NCBI GenBank assembly: GCA_958510875.1
Contig: OY294067.1
Coordinates: 253,657,736 to 253,721,735, forward strand
DNA: 64,000 bases
Reading direction: 5' to 3'
Origin: Endomychus coccineus
Taxonomy: Eukaryota; Arthropoda; Insecta; Coleoptera; Endomychidae
Part shown: piece after piece, positions 52,001-62,082 of the stretch
Numbering within the stretch: the first letter of the stretch is position 1
How the letters are laid out: each line of letters starts with the position of its first letter
Notes under the pieces: model-generated
The model's input: the letters and a program-made list of their open reading frames with translations, nothing else
Databases searched by the model: none
Told to the model about the DNA's origin: nothing
Made by a program: the position numbers and the translations under genes

Positions 52001-53836
52001 GAAATATCTGCAAAGAAACAATAAACGCTTCGAAAGAGACATAAAATGCCAAAATAAGCAAGCTCAACGCTTACCGAAGGCCCGGATGACTTCCGTTTGT
52101 TTTGGACTTTCGCCAAAGCAATTGGTAGGCATTTTACTTCCAATTCATTCCCTCCTCTAACCAAAGATGATGGCACACCTAAATCAACACCAGTTTTCTG
52201 CTGGACAGATTCCTGTGGAACACCAGTTCTTCTCCAGGAAGGAGGATCCCACAATCCCTAATATGATGATGTCAGGTACAACTATTCCTATGAAGCCTTC
52301 CATATCTATTCTCGGGATCACCACCAACTGCATGTGAAGTCCATTGCGAAGACCGCTTCACAAAAACTTGGTTCTCTATTCCGTCCCAAGAGCTACTTTA
52401 CATCCCAGCAGTTCTTCATAATCTACAAAGCACAGATTCAACCTGTCCTGGAGTAATGTTCACATGTTTGGAGTTCGGCTCCTAAACATACGCTGAAGCT
52501 CTTGGATTCTATTCGGAAGAGAGCTTTTTCGTTTGATTGATGACACTTACGAATTCACTGACCTCTCTAGAACATCGAAGAAATGTGGGCCATTTCTCCC
52601 TTTTCTATAGATTTTCCATGATTGTGTTCATCAGAAATCTCGCCTGTTGTTCTACCACGATAGATTCCAAATAGGCAGACCAGACGAGTTCAAGCCAGTC
52701 CTATACCTGTAACCTCCAAACCATCAAGAAAAATTGGAATGGCTATCTCCTCTCTCAACATTACACCGTTGGCTATCACGATGTTCTTCGACAATTATAG
52801 GTTTTTATCTCGTGTAGTCAGTAAAGAAAAAGAAAACTGAAAAAAGGGGGCTCCTCCCATTGAATATTTCAATACTTTCATAAATACTATACTACTATAT
52901 GAACTATCAATTTCTATGTTTTTGAACAAGTTTGAATTAGTTTGATGATTTCTTTGAACCTTTAGTTCTCCATTTCTCTTTACAGATTTTGTTTTGGCCA
53001 ATGCCGGCTTTGAATTGTTCGTGGATTTATGTCTTGCGGATTTAATGGTAGAGAAGAGTTTCACGGAGCATATTACCTTCCATGTGAAAACTTTCCCATT
53101 CTATGTATCAGATGTCACTGTAGGGGATGTAAATTGGATGATAAATCAAGTAAAAAATCATCAGACCGCAAGTGTGAAACAATTAGGAGAAAGATGGGCG
53201 GATTATATGTCAAAAAAAGTTTGGGAAATTATGGAACATGAATTTTGGACGTACCCATTGGATTATTCTTTCATGGAAGCATTAGCACCAGATTTATATG
53301 AACGGTTAACAAAAGCTAATATTATTATATTCAAAGGCGATCTAAACTATAGGCGCCTTTTTGGCGACATAAATTGGGATCCAATAACCTCCATTGAACA
53401 AGGTCTGAGAGGATTCTTACCCGCAAGACTTTGTACTATTAGAGTTGTCAAAAATAACGTAATTTGTGGGTTGTCGCAAGAAATGTTAGATAAATGTGAC
53501 AGTGTTGACATCGATTGGGCCGAGTCCGGAAAATATGCTGTTGTTCAGTTTTGCGATTCCGCGTTTGTGGAACCAGAGTCTCCAGATTTAGTCTTCCCTG
53601 CAGATCCTGGAGCTGAAGAACCACCACCAGACATACCACCAGCTGAAGGAGAAGAGGGCGTTCCACCTGACGCACCACCTGAAGAAGTAGAGGGGGGCGT
53701 CCCACCTGAAGCAACAGCTGAAGCAGCACCTGAAGCAACACCTGAAGCACCACCTGAAGCACCACCTGAAGTACCACCTGAAGCACCACCTGCAGAAGCA
53801 GAGGGCGTTCCAACTGAAGCACCTGCCAATGGATAA
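37046..53836 (+). CDS. ARMT1: ARMT1/DUF89-family protein, catalytic Asp replaced, acidic Pro-rich tail (6 exons)
   Basis: Family members are metal-dependent damage-control phosphatases acting on sugar phosphates (protein carboxyl methylation was also proposed). Exons 37046-37137, 37188-37293, 43701-43933, 49919-50066, 51300-51459 and 52986-53836 join in phase to 529 residues. Landmarks: NAFHTVREKLPVVVKRVMEF, FAESYLYRRI, KLCEYDPFQSIK, SLWANRYDL, VLANAGFELFVDLCLADL, FHVKTFPFYVSDV and FKGDLNYRRLFGD. In the family the central motif is Asp-Asn-x-Gly-Phe-Glu and that Asp binds the metal; here the codon is GCC (Ala), while the Asn, the later Asp in YVSDV and the GDLNYR motif remain. The family fold ends near KYAVVQF; about 85 further residues are Pro/Glu/Ala-rich with APPE repeats. 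The start exon is inferred (weakly conserved 30 residues, 50-bp intron). Introns carry many transposons. Poly(A) signal AATAAA at 53869-53874. Confidence 0.88.
39397..42056 (-). mobile_element. hAT DNA transposon, 2660 bp
   Basis: Ends CAGTGGCGGCTCGTGA and GGAGCCGCCACTG form short inverted repeats; GTAGTTAT flanks both sides exactly (39389-39396, 42057-42064). The element carries one transposase region on the minus strand. Its length and partly open frame make it the least decayed transposon in the window. Confidence 0.93.
39676..41607 (-). pseudogene. hAT transposase (TTF/BED-type, Zaphod/Tip100-like), frameshifted
   Basis: Cuts and reinserts hAT elements when intact. The N-terminal part is in two overlapping frames (41332-41607 and 41130-41408) with CWYCLLF and ARGLERHEKSQEH, a TTF/BED-type zinc finger. 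A frameshift separates this from the DGASVMAGHLNGLQTKI motif near 41010, from where a 442-codon frame runs to 39676. It ends with the hAT dimerisation region TIPVTSASVERSFSTLKRIK. A tandem duplication repeats THCYAHNMN...SSFSNFFS twice (40764-40945 region). Several hundred residues are open, but the shifts make it unlikely to yield active enzyme. Confidence 0.85.
42414..42440 (+). ncRNA. Hammerhead-like motif, relic
   Basis: CTGATGA followed by a GGGATCTAAACCCC hairpin and GATG in place of GAAA. Near a Penelope-like remnant but on the opposite strand. Core incomplete. Confidence 0.3.
42564..43080 (+). pseudogene. Jockey-like LINE reverse transcriptase fragment
   Basis: The frame 42564-42797 carries SDRSLYVVVDEVFSD, INAGVPQESVLKPILFLLLY and NDLLDVT, motifs flanking the catalytic loop; the expected DDS is NAR here. 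Degraded C-terminal sequence follows (STLSWDEHVRSIAKTAS). It belongs to the same family as 51840-52800. In ARMT1 intron 2. Confidence 0.75.
43081..43700. other. ARMT1 intron 2 end, no feature seen
   Basis: Sequence before the 43701 acceptor has no recognised element; a short frame near 43480-43550 shows no known domain. Confidence 0.4.
44878..45540 (-). pseudogene. LINE ORF2 fragment, endonuclease end and linker
   Basis: Frames 45090-45506 and 44878-45102 on the minus strand read YMKNKLH, ITDHYSTLLALNIN (end of the AP-endonuclease domain, with the SDH-like TDH motif), ITRKEWITAGILKSIKTRN and then FNKHFANIGKTYAKK ahead of the reverse transcriptase. One frameshift separates them. Jockey/CR1-like. 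In ARMT1 intron 3. Confidence 0.8.
45541..47736. other. ARMT1 intron 3, AT-rich, diverged direct repeats
   Basis: Two related segments near 45955-45990 and 46285-46320 share TTATAAAAAA and CCGTTGAGGAAGC, remains of a repeated unit. Otherwise no gene or bounded element. Confidence 0.35.
47737..48132 (+). CDS. Orphan 131-residue open frame in ARMT1 intron 3
   Basis: Starts ATGGCC after a TTATTATTATTACA run and ends TAG; encodes MADKKWYYIDLNKNIPNSC and ends ARAAGASRNEVFFAMGR. No known domain could be recognised. The frame and its flank (to about 48600) are richer in GC than the surrounding intron and contain no obvious coding decay. Hydrophobic stretches (ISIALLAPGFSLGL) are too weak for a confident membrane call. 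It may be a transposon or viral remnant, a nested gene, or a chance frame. No inverted repeats or duplication bound it. Confidence 0.3.
   Translation: MADKKWYYIDLNKNIPNSCVRLINLTFLRMRNFAILYESLNIQISIALLAPGFSLGLSKLEGSNCIKTQLHEGQTSYVISYERNDFDISLEELATHQLEFIHFTSILLIWGRLVARAAGASRNEVFFAMGR
48133..49918. other. ARMT1 intron 3, remainder
   Basis: About 48133-48620 continues the unusual block around the orphan frame. The rest is AT-rich without recognised content, up to the 49919 acceptor. Confidence 0.35.
50067..51299. other. ARMT1 intron 4, no feature seen
   Basis: AT-rich intron sequence with short frames only; no repeat or gene recognised. Confidence 0.4.
51840..52800 (+). pseudogene. Jockey-like LINE ORF2 fragment
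   Basis: In ARMT1 intron 5. The first part (51844-52060) encodes RWFNKICFRAVASKQTAYRR and further linker sequence before the reverse transcriptase. After an internal deletion, 52260-52800 encodes C-terminal reverse-transcriptase sequence, such as SIAKTASQKLGSLFRPKSYF. It is the same family as 42564-43080, shown by the shared CTAATATGAYGATGTCAGGT. Many shifts and stops. Confidence 0.75.
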
Positions 53837-53874
53837 GGAACTTTTTTTGTAATTTTAAAGTTGGGGATAATAAA

Positions 53875-55780
53875 ATTAATTGGCATTAGTGAAAATTGTT
53901 TAACTGATATAATAGTCGATGGCATACTTTTGTATTGGATTTGATTAAGCTGAATGAGGTGCATCGTATCTGTCTTCCGTCATAATAGTCCGGGAGCCAG
54001 CGACCGTTCAGAGTTAGTCATTTCACAAAAGCTGATAATTTTTCCTAAGCTGTATTTGGTATCACTGGTGAGTGAATGGACCACCAGCTTGTACAGTTCC
54101 GGGGGTGTAGCTGCGGCAACCTCCCACAAACGTAAAATAATAATAAAAAAAACTAATACCGCAAAAGCTGAAACTTTGTTAACATGTTGATTCCGTTATA
54201 AAGAAATAAAAAAACGTATCCAGCCGAATGTAGAGTTGGGAATAATGCCCCAGCTTTTCATGTGAAGAAGTGGAAAATTTGCGCTGTGTAAACAGATACC
54301 GCGAAAGCTGAAATTTGATAAACTAATAGTTAAGTTATTAACTTAAACGAAAAAAACATCCAGCTTTAGATTTAGTGGGGGAAAAGTGCCCAGCTGATGC
54401 AGTTAAAGATGTTGCGCATCGATATGCGCGCGGGAGCGTTTGTCACGATAAGATGCTTCGATACTCAGGTGGCCGTTATAATGCTTTCTAACATGAGTGC
54501 CTTAAGTAACACACTAATGTTAAAGTTTCAATGGAAGCCGTAGTCGGTAATAATCAGCGCTTTATAAACATTAGCAAACTATTTGAAACGTTAGGCCCTA
54601 AATTGAGCGCAGCGCTCCGGGCTGTTCATGCCCAGACGGGTTGCGGCTATAACCCGTCTTTTTAAAAGAAAGGGAAGAGCTGGTCATATGAAATTTTACA
54701 CAACTCAGAAATATATATCGATAGCTTTATCAAACTGAGCAACGCACCTGACGACGAGTTGCAGAGTACGTTTGATATTATAGAATAATAAATATGTCGT
54801 ATGTATGGATTCAAAAATATCAACAAAGTCAACGAAGCACGAGCACATTTTTGAAGACTTACAATATTTTACGAAACGATGACATATTCCGTTTACGGAT
54901 GAATAATATCGACGGATCAGCTCTACCTCCCTGCAAAATTCAGTTGCACCAACATTTGCTGCGGACAACCTATATGGCAAATATTTGGGCACACGCTCAT
55001 CTTTGAATTCCAACATTATATCCGACTGATTTTGGCTGGGAAGAGAAGGAGAAAATTTCATTTCAAATAGTTCGAGGATGAGCAGCTACCCTTTTCCCTT
55101 GGAGATATAACTATCGATAATGACCAAAAAAGTACTGCAGGTTAGAATACTGATATTTCTATGTTATTTAATTTTTTTTCATTATTACAACGTAAATTTT
55201 TGATTATTTTCTTTTTAATTTTTCCATAATAAAACTAAATAATATTTATAACAATTTTGCATAGCATGTGAACTTTTTTATAATTAATAATCCGATTTGC
55301 GTTAAAAATGTCTTTTAATATATTATTATTATATGTTTTTAGATGATGACGAAGATATTTTACAGATCGACATCAATTGCAGCGATAACGAAAGAGATAA
55401 TGAGTTCGATGGCGATGAATCCGAAAGCGAAAAAAAAATTTGTTGATATATTACTTTATTATTTTACACGTATTAGTACTCTTGTATTTTTATTTTTAGT
55501 ATGTTTCTTGTGAATAAATACTAAATTTTTTTTTTAATAATTAATAGTAAACCTATTTTTTATTATTTTCTTTTAGAGCAGAAAAGTTATAAGTATATAT
55601 CATCCAATAACTGCATGGACGCGCTGTGCTTCATGAGAAAAGTTTAGATATCTGATACCGCAAGAGCAGAAATTCGGTAATATAATAGTAAACTAAATAA
55701 GTCAATAGGAAAAAATATCCAGCTTTATATTTAGTTTAGAAGTTGGAAAAGAAAGGTCAAAGACTTACTGCTGGAATTAG
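53875..55780. repeat. Repeat cluster with ATACCGC...ATCCAGC units
   Basis: Three related units of about 75 bp begin near 54155, 54296 and 55654. Each starts ATACCGC and AGCTGAAA (or a variant), and each ends near CCAGC about 70 bp on. Between them lie a GACGGGTT/AACCCGTC hairpin followed by a T run (54635-54665) and the coding fragment at 54794. Likely remains of one mobile element with internal repeats. Confidence 0.45.
54794..55140 (+). pseudogene. Mobile-element-associated protein fragment
   Basis: The frame to 55006 reads SALPPCKIQLHQHLLRTTYM and ANIWAHAH; after a frameshift PTDFGWEEKEK follows. The LPPC...L..H..RT.Y...IW pattern occurs in a family of uncharacterised proteins linked to arthropod mobile elements. 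I cannot name the superfamily. Acidic sequence near 55345-55440 (DDDEDILQIDINCSDNERD) may be another part. Confidence 0.4.
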
Positions 55781-55849
55781 AACCATATAGTGTCAGTGAC
55801 ATTTAATTTACATATTTTTCTGACGTCATTTCATGTTTTTTATATTATA

Positions 55850-56370
55850 TATAAATTCTCGGAAAATAGGTCACATCAGCACCTTAATTAAAAATGCCCA
55901 AGTCAGATTTATACTAATTTAATTAATTAAAACCCTTGCAAATTCCTACATGTCTTTATAATGTTAAAAGTATATTTTAGGTAGAATCTCAAATAGCAAG
56001 GTCTGACAACCTATTTCTATTACCTTATAAATCTTTAAAATCTGGTTTGAAAGTGGATACTTGAGCGTTATATTTTTTGGTTTCAGTCGTATTCAAACAA
56101 TGCTTGAAATGACTTCGAATATTATAAGAAAATTGTTTGTTAAGCAGTGGATTTTTGATACATATACTTAAAACATTAATGTACTAAAATGTCGATTACT
56201 CGTGTTTCCGGCGACGTGGGCATTTTGAATTGAAATGCAAACGCTTTGTGCTTGATACAATTAGTTTTAAGAAATCCCGTTGAAGACATTGATACGTCTT
56301 CTGATGGTCGTGAGACCGATACGTTCGTAGACGAAATTAATAACCATATGTATTAGTGTGAGCGAAAATT
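55850..56370 (+). mobile_element. Penelope-like 3' fragment, second copy
   Basis: Diverged relative of 1850-2580. Shared blocks: AAATTCTCGG, ATAGGTCACAT, CAGATTTATACTAA, AAAGTATATTTTAGGTAGAAT and CGTGAGACCG. The ribozyme-like core is reduced to CTGATGGTCGTGAGACCG (56301-56318). No open frame remains. Confidence 0.7.
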
Positions 56371-56916
56371 TATATATTATTCATACCTGGGTCAATCATT
56401 GTTAATTTCGTTTATAAATGTAATTTTGAAATAAAATTCTCTTTATTCTATTCCATTCTCATCCATTTTTATTCCCTAACTATACAAAGTATATAATGTA
56501 AGGCAAGAACTGTACTCGGTCCAAAAAAAAGTTTTCGTGTTTTCGAGTTTGACGTTGTGTGTGGTGTGTTTTTCAATTTCATTTTCCGATATATTTTCTG
56601 TTCCCACAACCATATATATATGATCTGCAGGAGTGTCTGAAAACTACTTTGCTAACAAACGCGACGGAAGTCATGGGATCAATTGATCACAGCTTTTTGT
56701 TTCAAACTCTTGTTTTATGGAAAAGCAAGCCTTATAGGAGTACTTGCATAATGATTGGTAATGCGTCTGGGTTCATAAGATGCAGGCATTCTGAGATAAA
56801 GTGATGATGAGTATGTTCCGTGTGCTCAAACTCTTGACTTGGATTGTAGCTGGTGAGCTACCTCAAGGATTTTGAGGGCCTGAAACTATTCCCAAATTTT
56901 TTTTTTATTTATTTAC

Positions 56917-59900
56917 CTATAGAGAATCCTCAGCATGTTTAGAAATCATCCCTTGTTGTCCAAGATTTGCCAACAGTTCATGCAATGAGCAGATGCGATT
57001 TTGTAGACATCGTTTTTCTTGGTGCAGAGACTTGATCTTTAAAGCTTTCTCTTGATATTTTTCTTTTACAAATTTTAAGATTCGTGAGGCACTATGAGGG
57101 GTTGCCACATGGGAGGTTTGTATTTCGGAAATGTACCTTGGATGAAAAAATTGTCGTTTCTTCTTGGGAGTCATCATCTCCGGACAATCTGCAAAATTGT
57201 TTGTTTCTTTGAAAACTGTCAATCGAGTTTGTGTAGGGCTATTTATCGATTATTAGTCTTACCGATTTTCACCTCTGACATTGTTGAATCCAGAGTAGAG
57301 TAGGTCACATTGACCATTTGTGTTTTTGAAACATTTTCTTTTTCTGTTGTCTCAATACCAATTTCATTCTGTACTCCGACACTTTCCATTGGATACGTTA
57401 ATATTGTACAGGGTATGTCTCTTTGTATGTAATCGTAAAGAACGCTGAAATGTTGATCAAGGTCATCCATGGTACGCACATTGTTGACTATGGCATTCCC
57501 CGAGATTTGTGGTAATTCGTCAACTTTAGATACCAAGTTTAATGTTGGTTGTGGACCAACTGAATCTGGAGTCCCAGAAGTGAATATTTCTAGAATAATA
57601 ATTTTTTTAGGGTAAAGTATAGTACATGGGACAATCTGAAAAGACAAAATTTGAATAGTTATAGTCGAAATGATCAATGAATTACAGAGTACATTCGATA
57701 TGGAAGCGCGGAAAAGCATTTTCAGAGTTCACCATTAGATAAAAAATAATTATTTTTTGGAATGCCGTTTACGACTAAATTGTCTTTGGAATACAGTTTA
57801 TGACTGAATTGTCGCTATTCCAAGCGGCAACGTCATCGCAGGTTAGTTTGTTAAATATGGGTTAATGCTGATGCTATATAAACATTGGCAATTGATAGTG
57901 TTTCATAAAATTTTCTGGTAAATTATTTTTCTCAAATGTGCCTTTCCGCGGTCAAAAACTATTCTAACTGTGTATAGCAAATGCCCTAGTTTGCGAAAAA
58001 AAATTAAAAACCCAAATTTACACTGTCCCATATACTATACTTTTTCCTTTTTTTAATTTCTAGAATAATAATAACTGTTATTGCCTATTTATAATTACTT
58101 TTTATAATCAAAAATATATAATTACCGTCAACTTCTAGAATTTCTGTCTTAATGATGATGTTTTCTTCGCATTGTTCTTGTTTCACTGATTTTGAGTTTG
58201 GCATATTCATGATGGGAATCGCTCCCACTTTGATTCTCATCAGAGAATAATCACAAAGCAAGTCATTTTTATGAAAGTGGCATGAGCATATCCGAAGACC
58301 TGAGACATCATCTCTTTCATCTAAATTACAAACAGCAAGATACTGCTTGTAAATTTCGGGATGCTTTTGTCGGTCCGTAGGGTAATTATGACGTATATGG
58401 GAACCAGCTCCGATTTTGACGAAATTTTTTTTATGGACTACTTACATGTTCCTTATGTAGAATCGAAAAAGAAAACTCTCCGCTAAAGTGCCCTTTTCTC
58501 AAAAAAAATCATTATTTGTCCCAAATCTAGACATATTCTGTCACGTTTTTCTTCTATATATATGGTCACAATTTGCACGAAACTGTTATTTTCAGCAACC
58601 TCCGGTATTGTTTCCGTAAATAAATGCTAATTAGAGGTTCAACAGTATTTAGAAACCGTATAATTCGCGAAATAAAATTGTAAACAGTAACCGCCATTAA
58701 ATTGCATTTTATGAAGTGACGTTACGTCGTAACTAGATTCTCTTGACACCCAAATTCGCAAACCATAGAATCGTATATTTCATTGGATACGTACTAATAA
58801 CGTTTTAATGTACAGTCTATGGTCAAAATCTTGCTCGAAACAAATGCTCCAGGCTTCGGAATGCGCTTTGGCACCGTTGTTATACCAAATAACCAAATAC
58901 AATGTGTAGATTTCGCATCAGCGATTCTTGAACAAATACAATGTGTTGATTCCGCATCAGCGATTCTTGCCCAGGCAGTAAAACTCACTTCATAGTCCTG
59001 GCAATGAGCCGGGATTTCAGCTATAATAAAAAAAAGACATGTAGGTCAGAATCAAACCTATTCTTGTAGAATTCGATTCGTGAAGTTATCAGGATCATTC
59101 ATAACACATAAAACCTTATCAGGCACCCTCCGCCCCCCACCCCCCTTGGGGGCCAGATATGACCCCGAAAAGTGTAATTCCGAATTTAAAATTGACCTTT
59201 CCATAACCAGAATTGATTTGAAGTAAATCTGACGTCAAAATCGTGATCAGCGACCCAAAAAAAATCCTTAGTAAATTCGAAATTACCACCAAACCCCTTG
59301 GAGTCAGATAGTGGGCTGGGGGGGGGGGGGGATGTGACCGCGAGGTTTTATGTGTTATGAATGATCCTGATAACCCCACGAATCGAATCCCGCAAAAGTC
59401 TTTCGATTCTGACCTACATTTCTTTTTTTTTCTGGTTCGTTGATGGACTATCATGAACTTTTGCTTCCAATATGGTAGAACCAAACTCCTAGCGGCAATG
59501 TTATCGCAGGTTAGTTTGTTAAATTGTTATATATATCAAGTTCTTCTATTTTCTCAAAAGTCAGTTGCTCTAAATTCTTTTAGAAAACCGAGGAACATAT
59601 GAAACCGCGATCGCAGTAAAACCCGCTTCATAAACTTTTGATTCCATTAGCGTTGGTACAAAACTCCAAGCGGCAATGTTATCGCAGGTTAGTTTGTTAA
59701 ATTTTTATATGTTTTTGGGAATACTAGGGTAGTAGGTTATTTGAAAGCTTGTTTCTGCAATTGATTGATTTTCCTTGCCCTTGTACACATTCTTAAAATA
59801 TATATGAAGCCGCTGATGTAGGTTAGTAGGTTATTTTTGGATTCAGGGGGAAATAATGTGCTATAGTAGTATATACTTCGATAGCGTGATTTCTAAATAG

Positions 59901-62082
59901 GACATTGTGAGATCTGCTCAACTTAGCCAATAGCACTTTTTTGTCATAACGACTTCGAAAATAATTGACATACATATTAAAATTAGTTTGTTAAATTTTT
60001 AAATATTTTTGGAAATACTATGTTAATAAGAGTTATTTGAAAGTTCATTTTTGAAATTGATTGAATTTCTTTGCTCTGGTACACATCGTTTCAATAATAT
60101 GCGACCATTGTTCCCCAACACTTACCTCACCTTAATATCTTTTTACCTTTCCCTCCATGGCGAAGGTTGCTGACACCTCCCCGTTGGTCTTTGCTGGGCA
60201 ATAACTATTTTCTGTAGTATTTAATACTTAATATGTATGTCAATTATTTTTGAAGTTGTTATGACAAAAAAGTGCTATTGACTAAGTTGAGCAGATCTCA
60301 CAATGTCCTATTTAGAAATCACGCTATCGAAGTATATACTACTATATCACATTATTTCCCCCTGAATCCAAAAATAACCTACTAACCTACATCAGCGGCA
60401 TCATATATATTTTAAGAATGTGTACAAGGGCAAGGAAAATCAATCAATTGCAGAGACAAGCTTTCAAATAACCTACTACCCTAGTATTCCCAAAAACATA
60501 TAAAAATTTAACAAACTAACCTGCGATAACATTGCCGCTTGGAGTTTTGTACCAACGCTATTGGAATCAAAAGTTTATGAAGCGGGTTTTACTGCGGTCG
60601 CGGTTTCATATGTTCTTCGGTTTTCTAAGAGAATTTAGAGCAACTGACTTTTGAGGAAATAGAAGAACTTGATAAGAAAATGGATCAATTACAAAAATGA
60701 ACTTTGAAATAACCTTAAGTAGGGTAGTATTCCCAAAAATATATAACAATTTAACAAACTAACCTGCGATAACATTGCCGCTAGGAGTTTGGTTCCTACC
60801 ATATTGGAAGCAAAAGTTCATGATAGTCCATCAACGAACCGAAGAAAAAAAGAAATGTAGGTCAGAATCGAAAGACTTTTGCGGGATTCGATTCGTGGGG
60901 TTATCAGGATCATTCATAACACATAAAACCTCGCCGTCACTTGCCCCCCCCCCCTCCCACTGTCTGACCTCCAAGGGGTTTGGGGGTAATTTCGAATTTA
61001 CCAAGGGTTTTCTGGGTCGCTGATCACGATTTTGACGTCAGATTCACTTCAAATCAATTCTGGTTATGGAAATCGATCAAATTGGTCAATTTTAAATTCG
61101 AAATTATCCTTTTTGGGGTCATATCTGGCCCCCAAGGGGGGGCGGAGGGAGACTGATGAGGTTTTATGTTTTATGAATGATCCTGATAACTTCACGAATC
61201 GAATTCCACAAGAATAGGTTTGATTCTGACCTACATGTCTTTTTTTTTGTTATAGCCGAAATCCCGGCTCATTGCTTGAACTATGAAGCGAGTTTTACTG
61301 CCTGGGCAAGAATCGCTGATGCGGAATCAACACATTGTATTTAAAAAATGCCAAAGCGCGGAAGCGCATTTGTTGCGAGCAAGATTTCGACCATAGACTG
61401 TATATTAAAACGTTAATAGTACGTATCCAATGAAATATACGATTCTATGGTTTGCAAATGTTGGGTGTCTAGAGAATCTAGTTACGACGTAACGTCACTT
61501 CATAAAATGCAATTTAATGGCGGTTACTGTTTACAATTTTATTCCCCGAATTATACGGTTTCTAAATACTGTTGAACCTCTAATTAGCATTTATTTACGA
61601 AAACAATGCCATAGGTTGCTGAAAATAACAGTTTCGTCCAAATTGTGACCATATATATAGAAGAAAAACGTGACAGAATATGTCTAAATTTGGGAAATTT
61701 TTTTGGGAAAAAGGCACTTTAGCGGAGAGTTTTCTTCTTCAATTCTACATAAGGAACATGTAAATAGTCTATAAAAAAAATTTCGTCAAAATCGGAGCTG
61801 GTTCCCATAAACGTCATAATTACCAAACAGTTCACACTGTGGTTATACTATAACACTTAACACAATAAATAAGAAACAATCATCTTGGTACTCCGATGAT
61901 GGCTACTTGGTAGCTGAAAAGTATTTTTGGAAGATAAAGATTGTTTCTTATTTATGATCTATTTCCATGTTAATAACATATAACACGACCATTTACAATA
62001 ATAAATTTAGTGCTTACTTGTGCAACGAAATCTTTCTTTCTTTGCACGGACGTTGTTCACACACAAAACATTTATATCCCAT
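56917..62082 (-). CDS. THAP-domain protein with C-terminal coiled coil (4 exons, exon 2 boundary unresolved)
   Basis: THAP proteins bind DNA through a C2CH zinc finger; function here is unknown. Exon 1, 62018-62082, reads MGYKCFVCEQRPCKERKISL and ends at a GTAAGC donor in phase 2. Exon 2, about 58126-58380, resumes at PTDRQKHPEIYKQYLAVCNL, then ICSCHFHKNDL (the Cys-x2-His pair) and VGAIPIMNMP. Exon 3, 57263-57589, is an acidic linker with no known domain. Exon 4, 56917-57188, has TPKKKRQFFHPRYI and a coiled coil (VKEKYQEKALKIKSLHQEKR), ending AEDSL. Exons 2-4 join in phase with GT/AG. No in-phase AG acceptor is visible before exon 2, because a palindromic repeat ends exactly there; the gene may be broken. 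Minus-strand AATAAA at 56904-56909. Confidence 0.75.
58381..61824. repeat. 3.4-kb near-palindrome in THAP intron 1
   Basis: Left arm 58381 to about 60090 and right arm about 60240-61824 are inverted copies; outer ends are GGTAATTATGACG and CGTCATAATTACC. The spacer is about 150 bp. Within each arm are tandem modules containing GCGGCAATGTTATCGCAGGT (59492 and 59670 in the left, 60510-60541 and 60753-60782 in the right); related modules occur at 57824 and 16936. The left arm has an extra 40-bp duplication (58900-58975) containing GCATCAGCGATTCTTG. No transposase and no clear target duplication. Confidence 0.88.
61865..61955 (+). ncRNA. Hairpin enclosing a hammerhead-like core
   Basis: A perfect 17-bp stem (ATAAATAAGAAACAATC / GATTGTTTCTTATTTAT) encloses CCGATGA (61893-61899), a GGCTAC/GTAGCT hairpin and GAAA. 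The order core, hairpin, GAAA matches a hammerhead layout, with one change (C for T) in the core. Helix III is not evident. It lies in THAP intron 1 beside the palindrome. Confidence 0.4.

Noticed and set aside
53448..53964. Long minus-strand frames opposite the last ARMT1 exon
   Set aside because: They are antisense readings of the GCACCACCTGAA-type repeats and conserved exon; no family similarity and low complexity.
60775..61217. Frames in the right arm of the palindrome and their mirror at 59119-59484
   Set aside because: They are the same repeat read in opposite arms, with G/C homopolymer runs, and lack family similarity.
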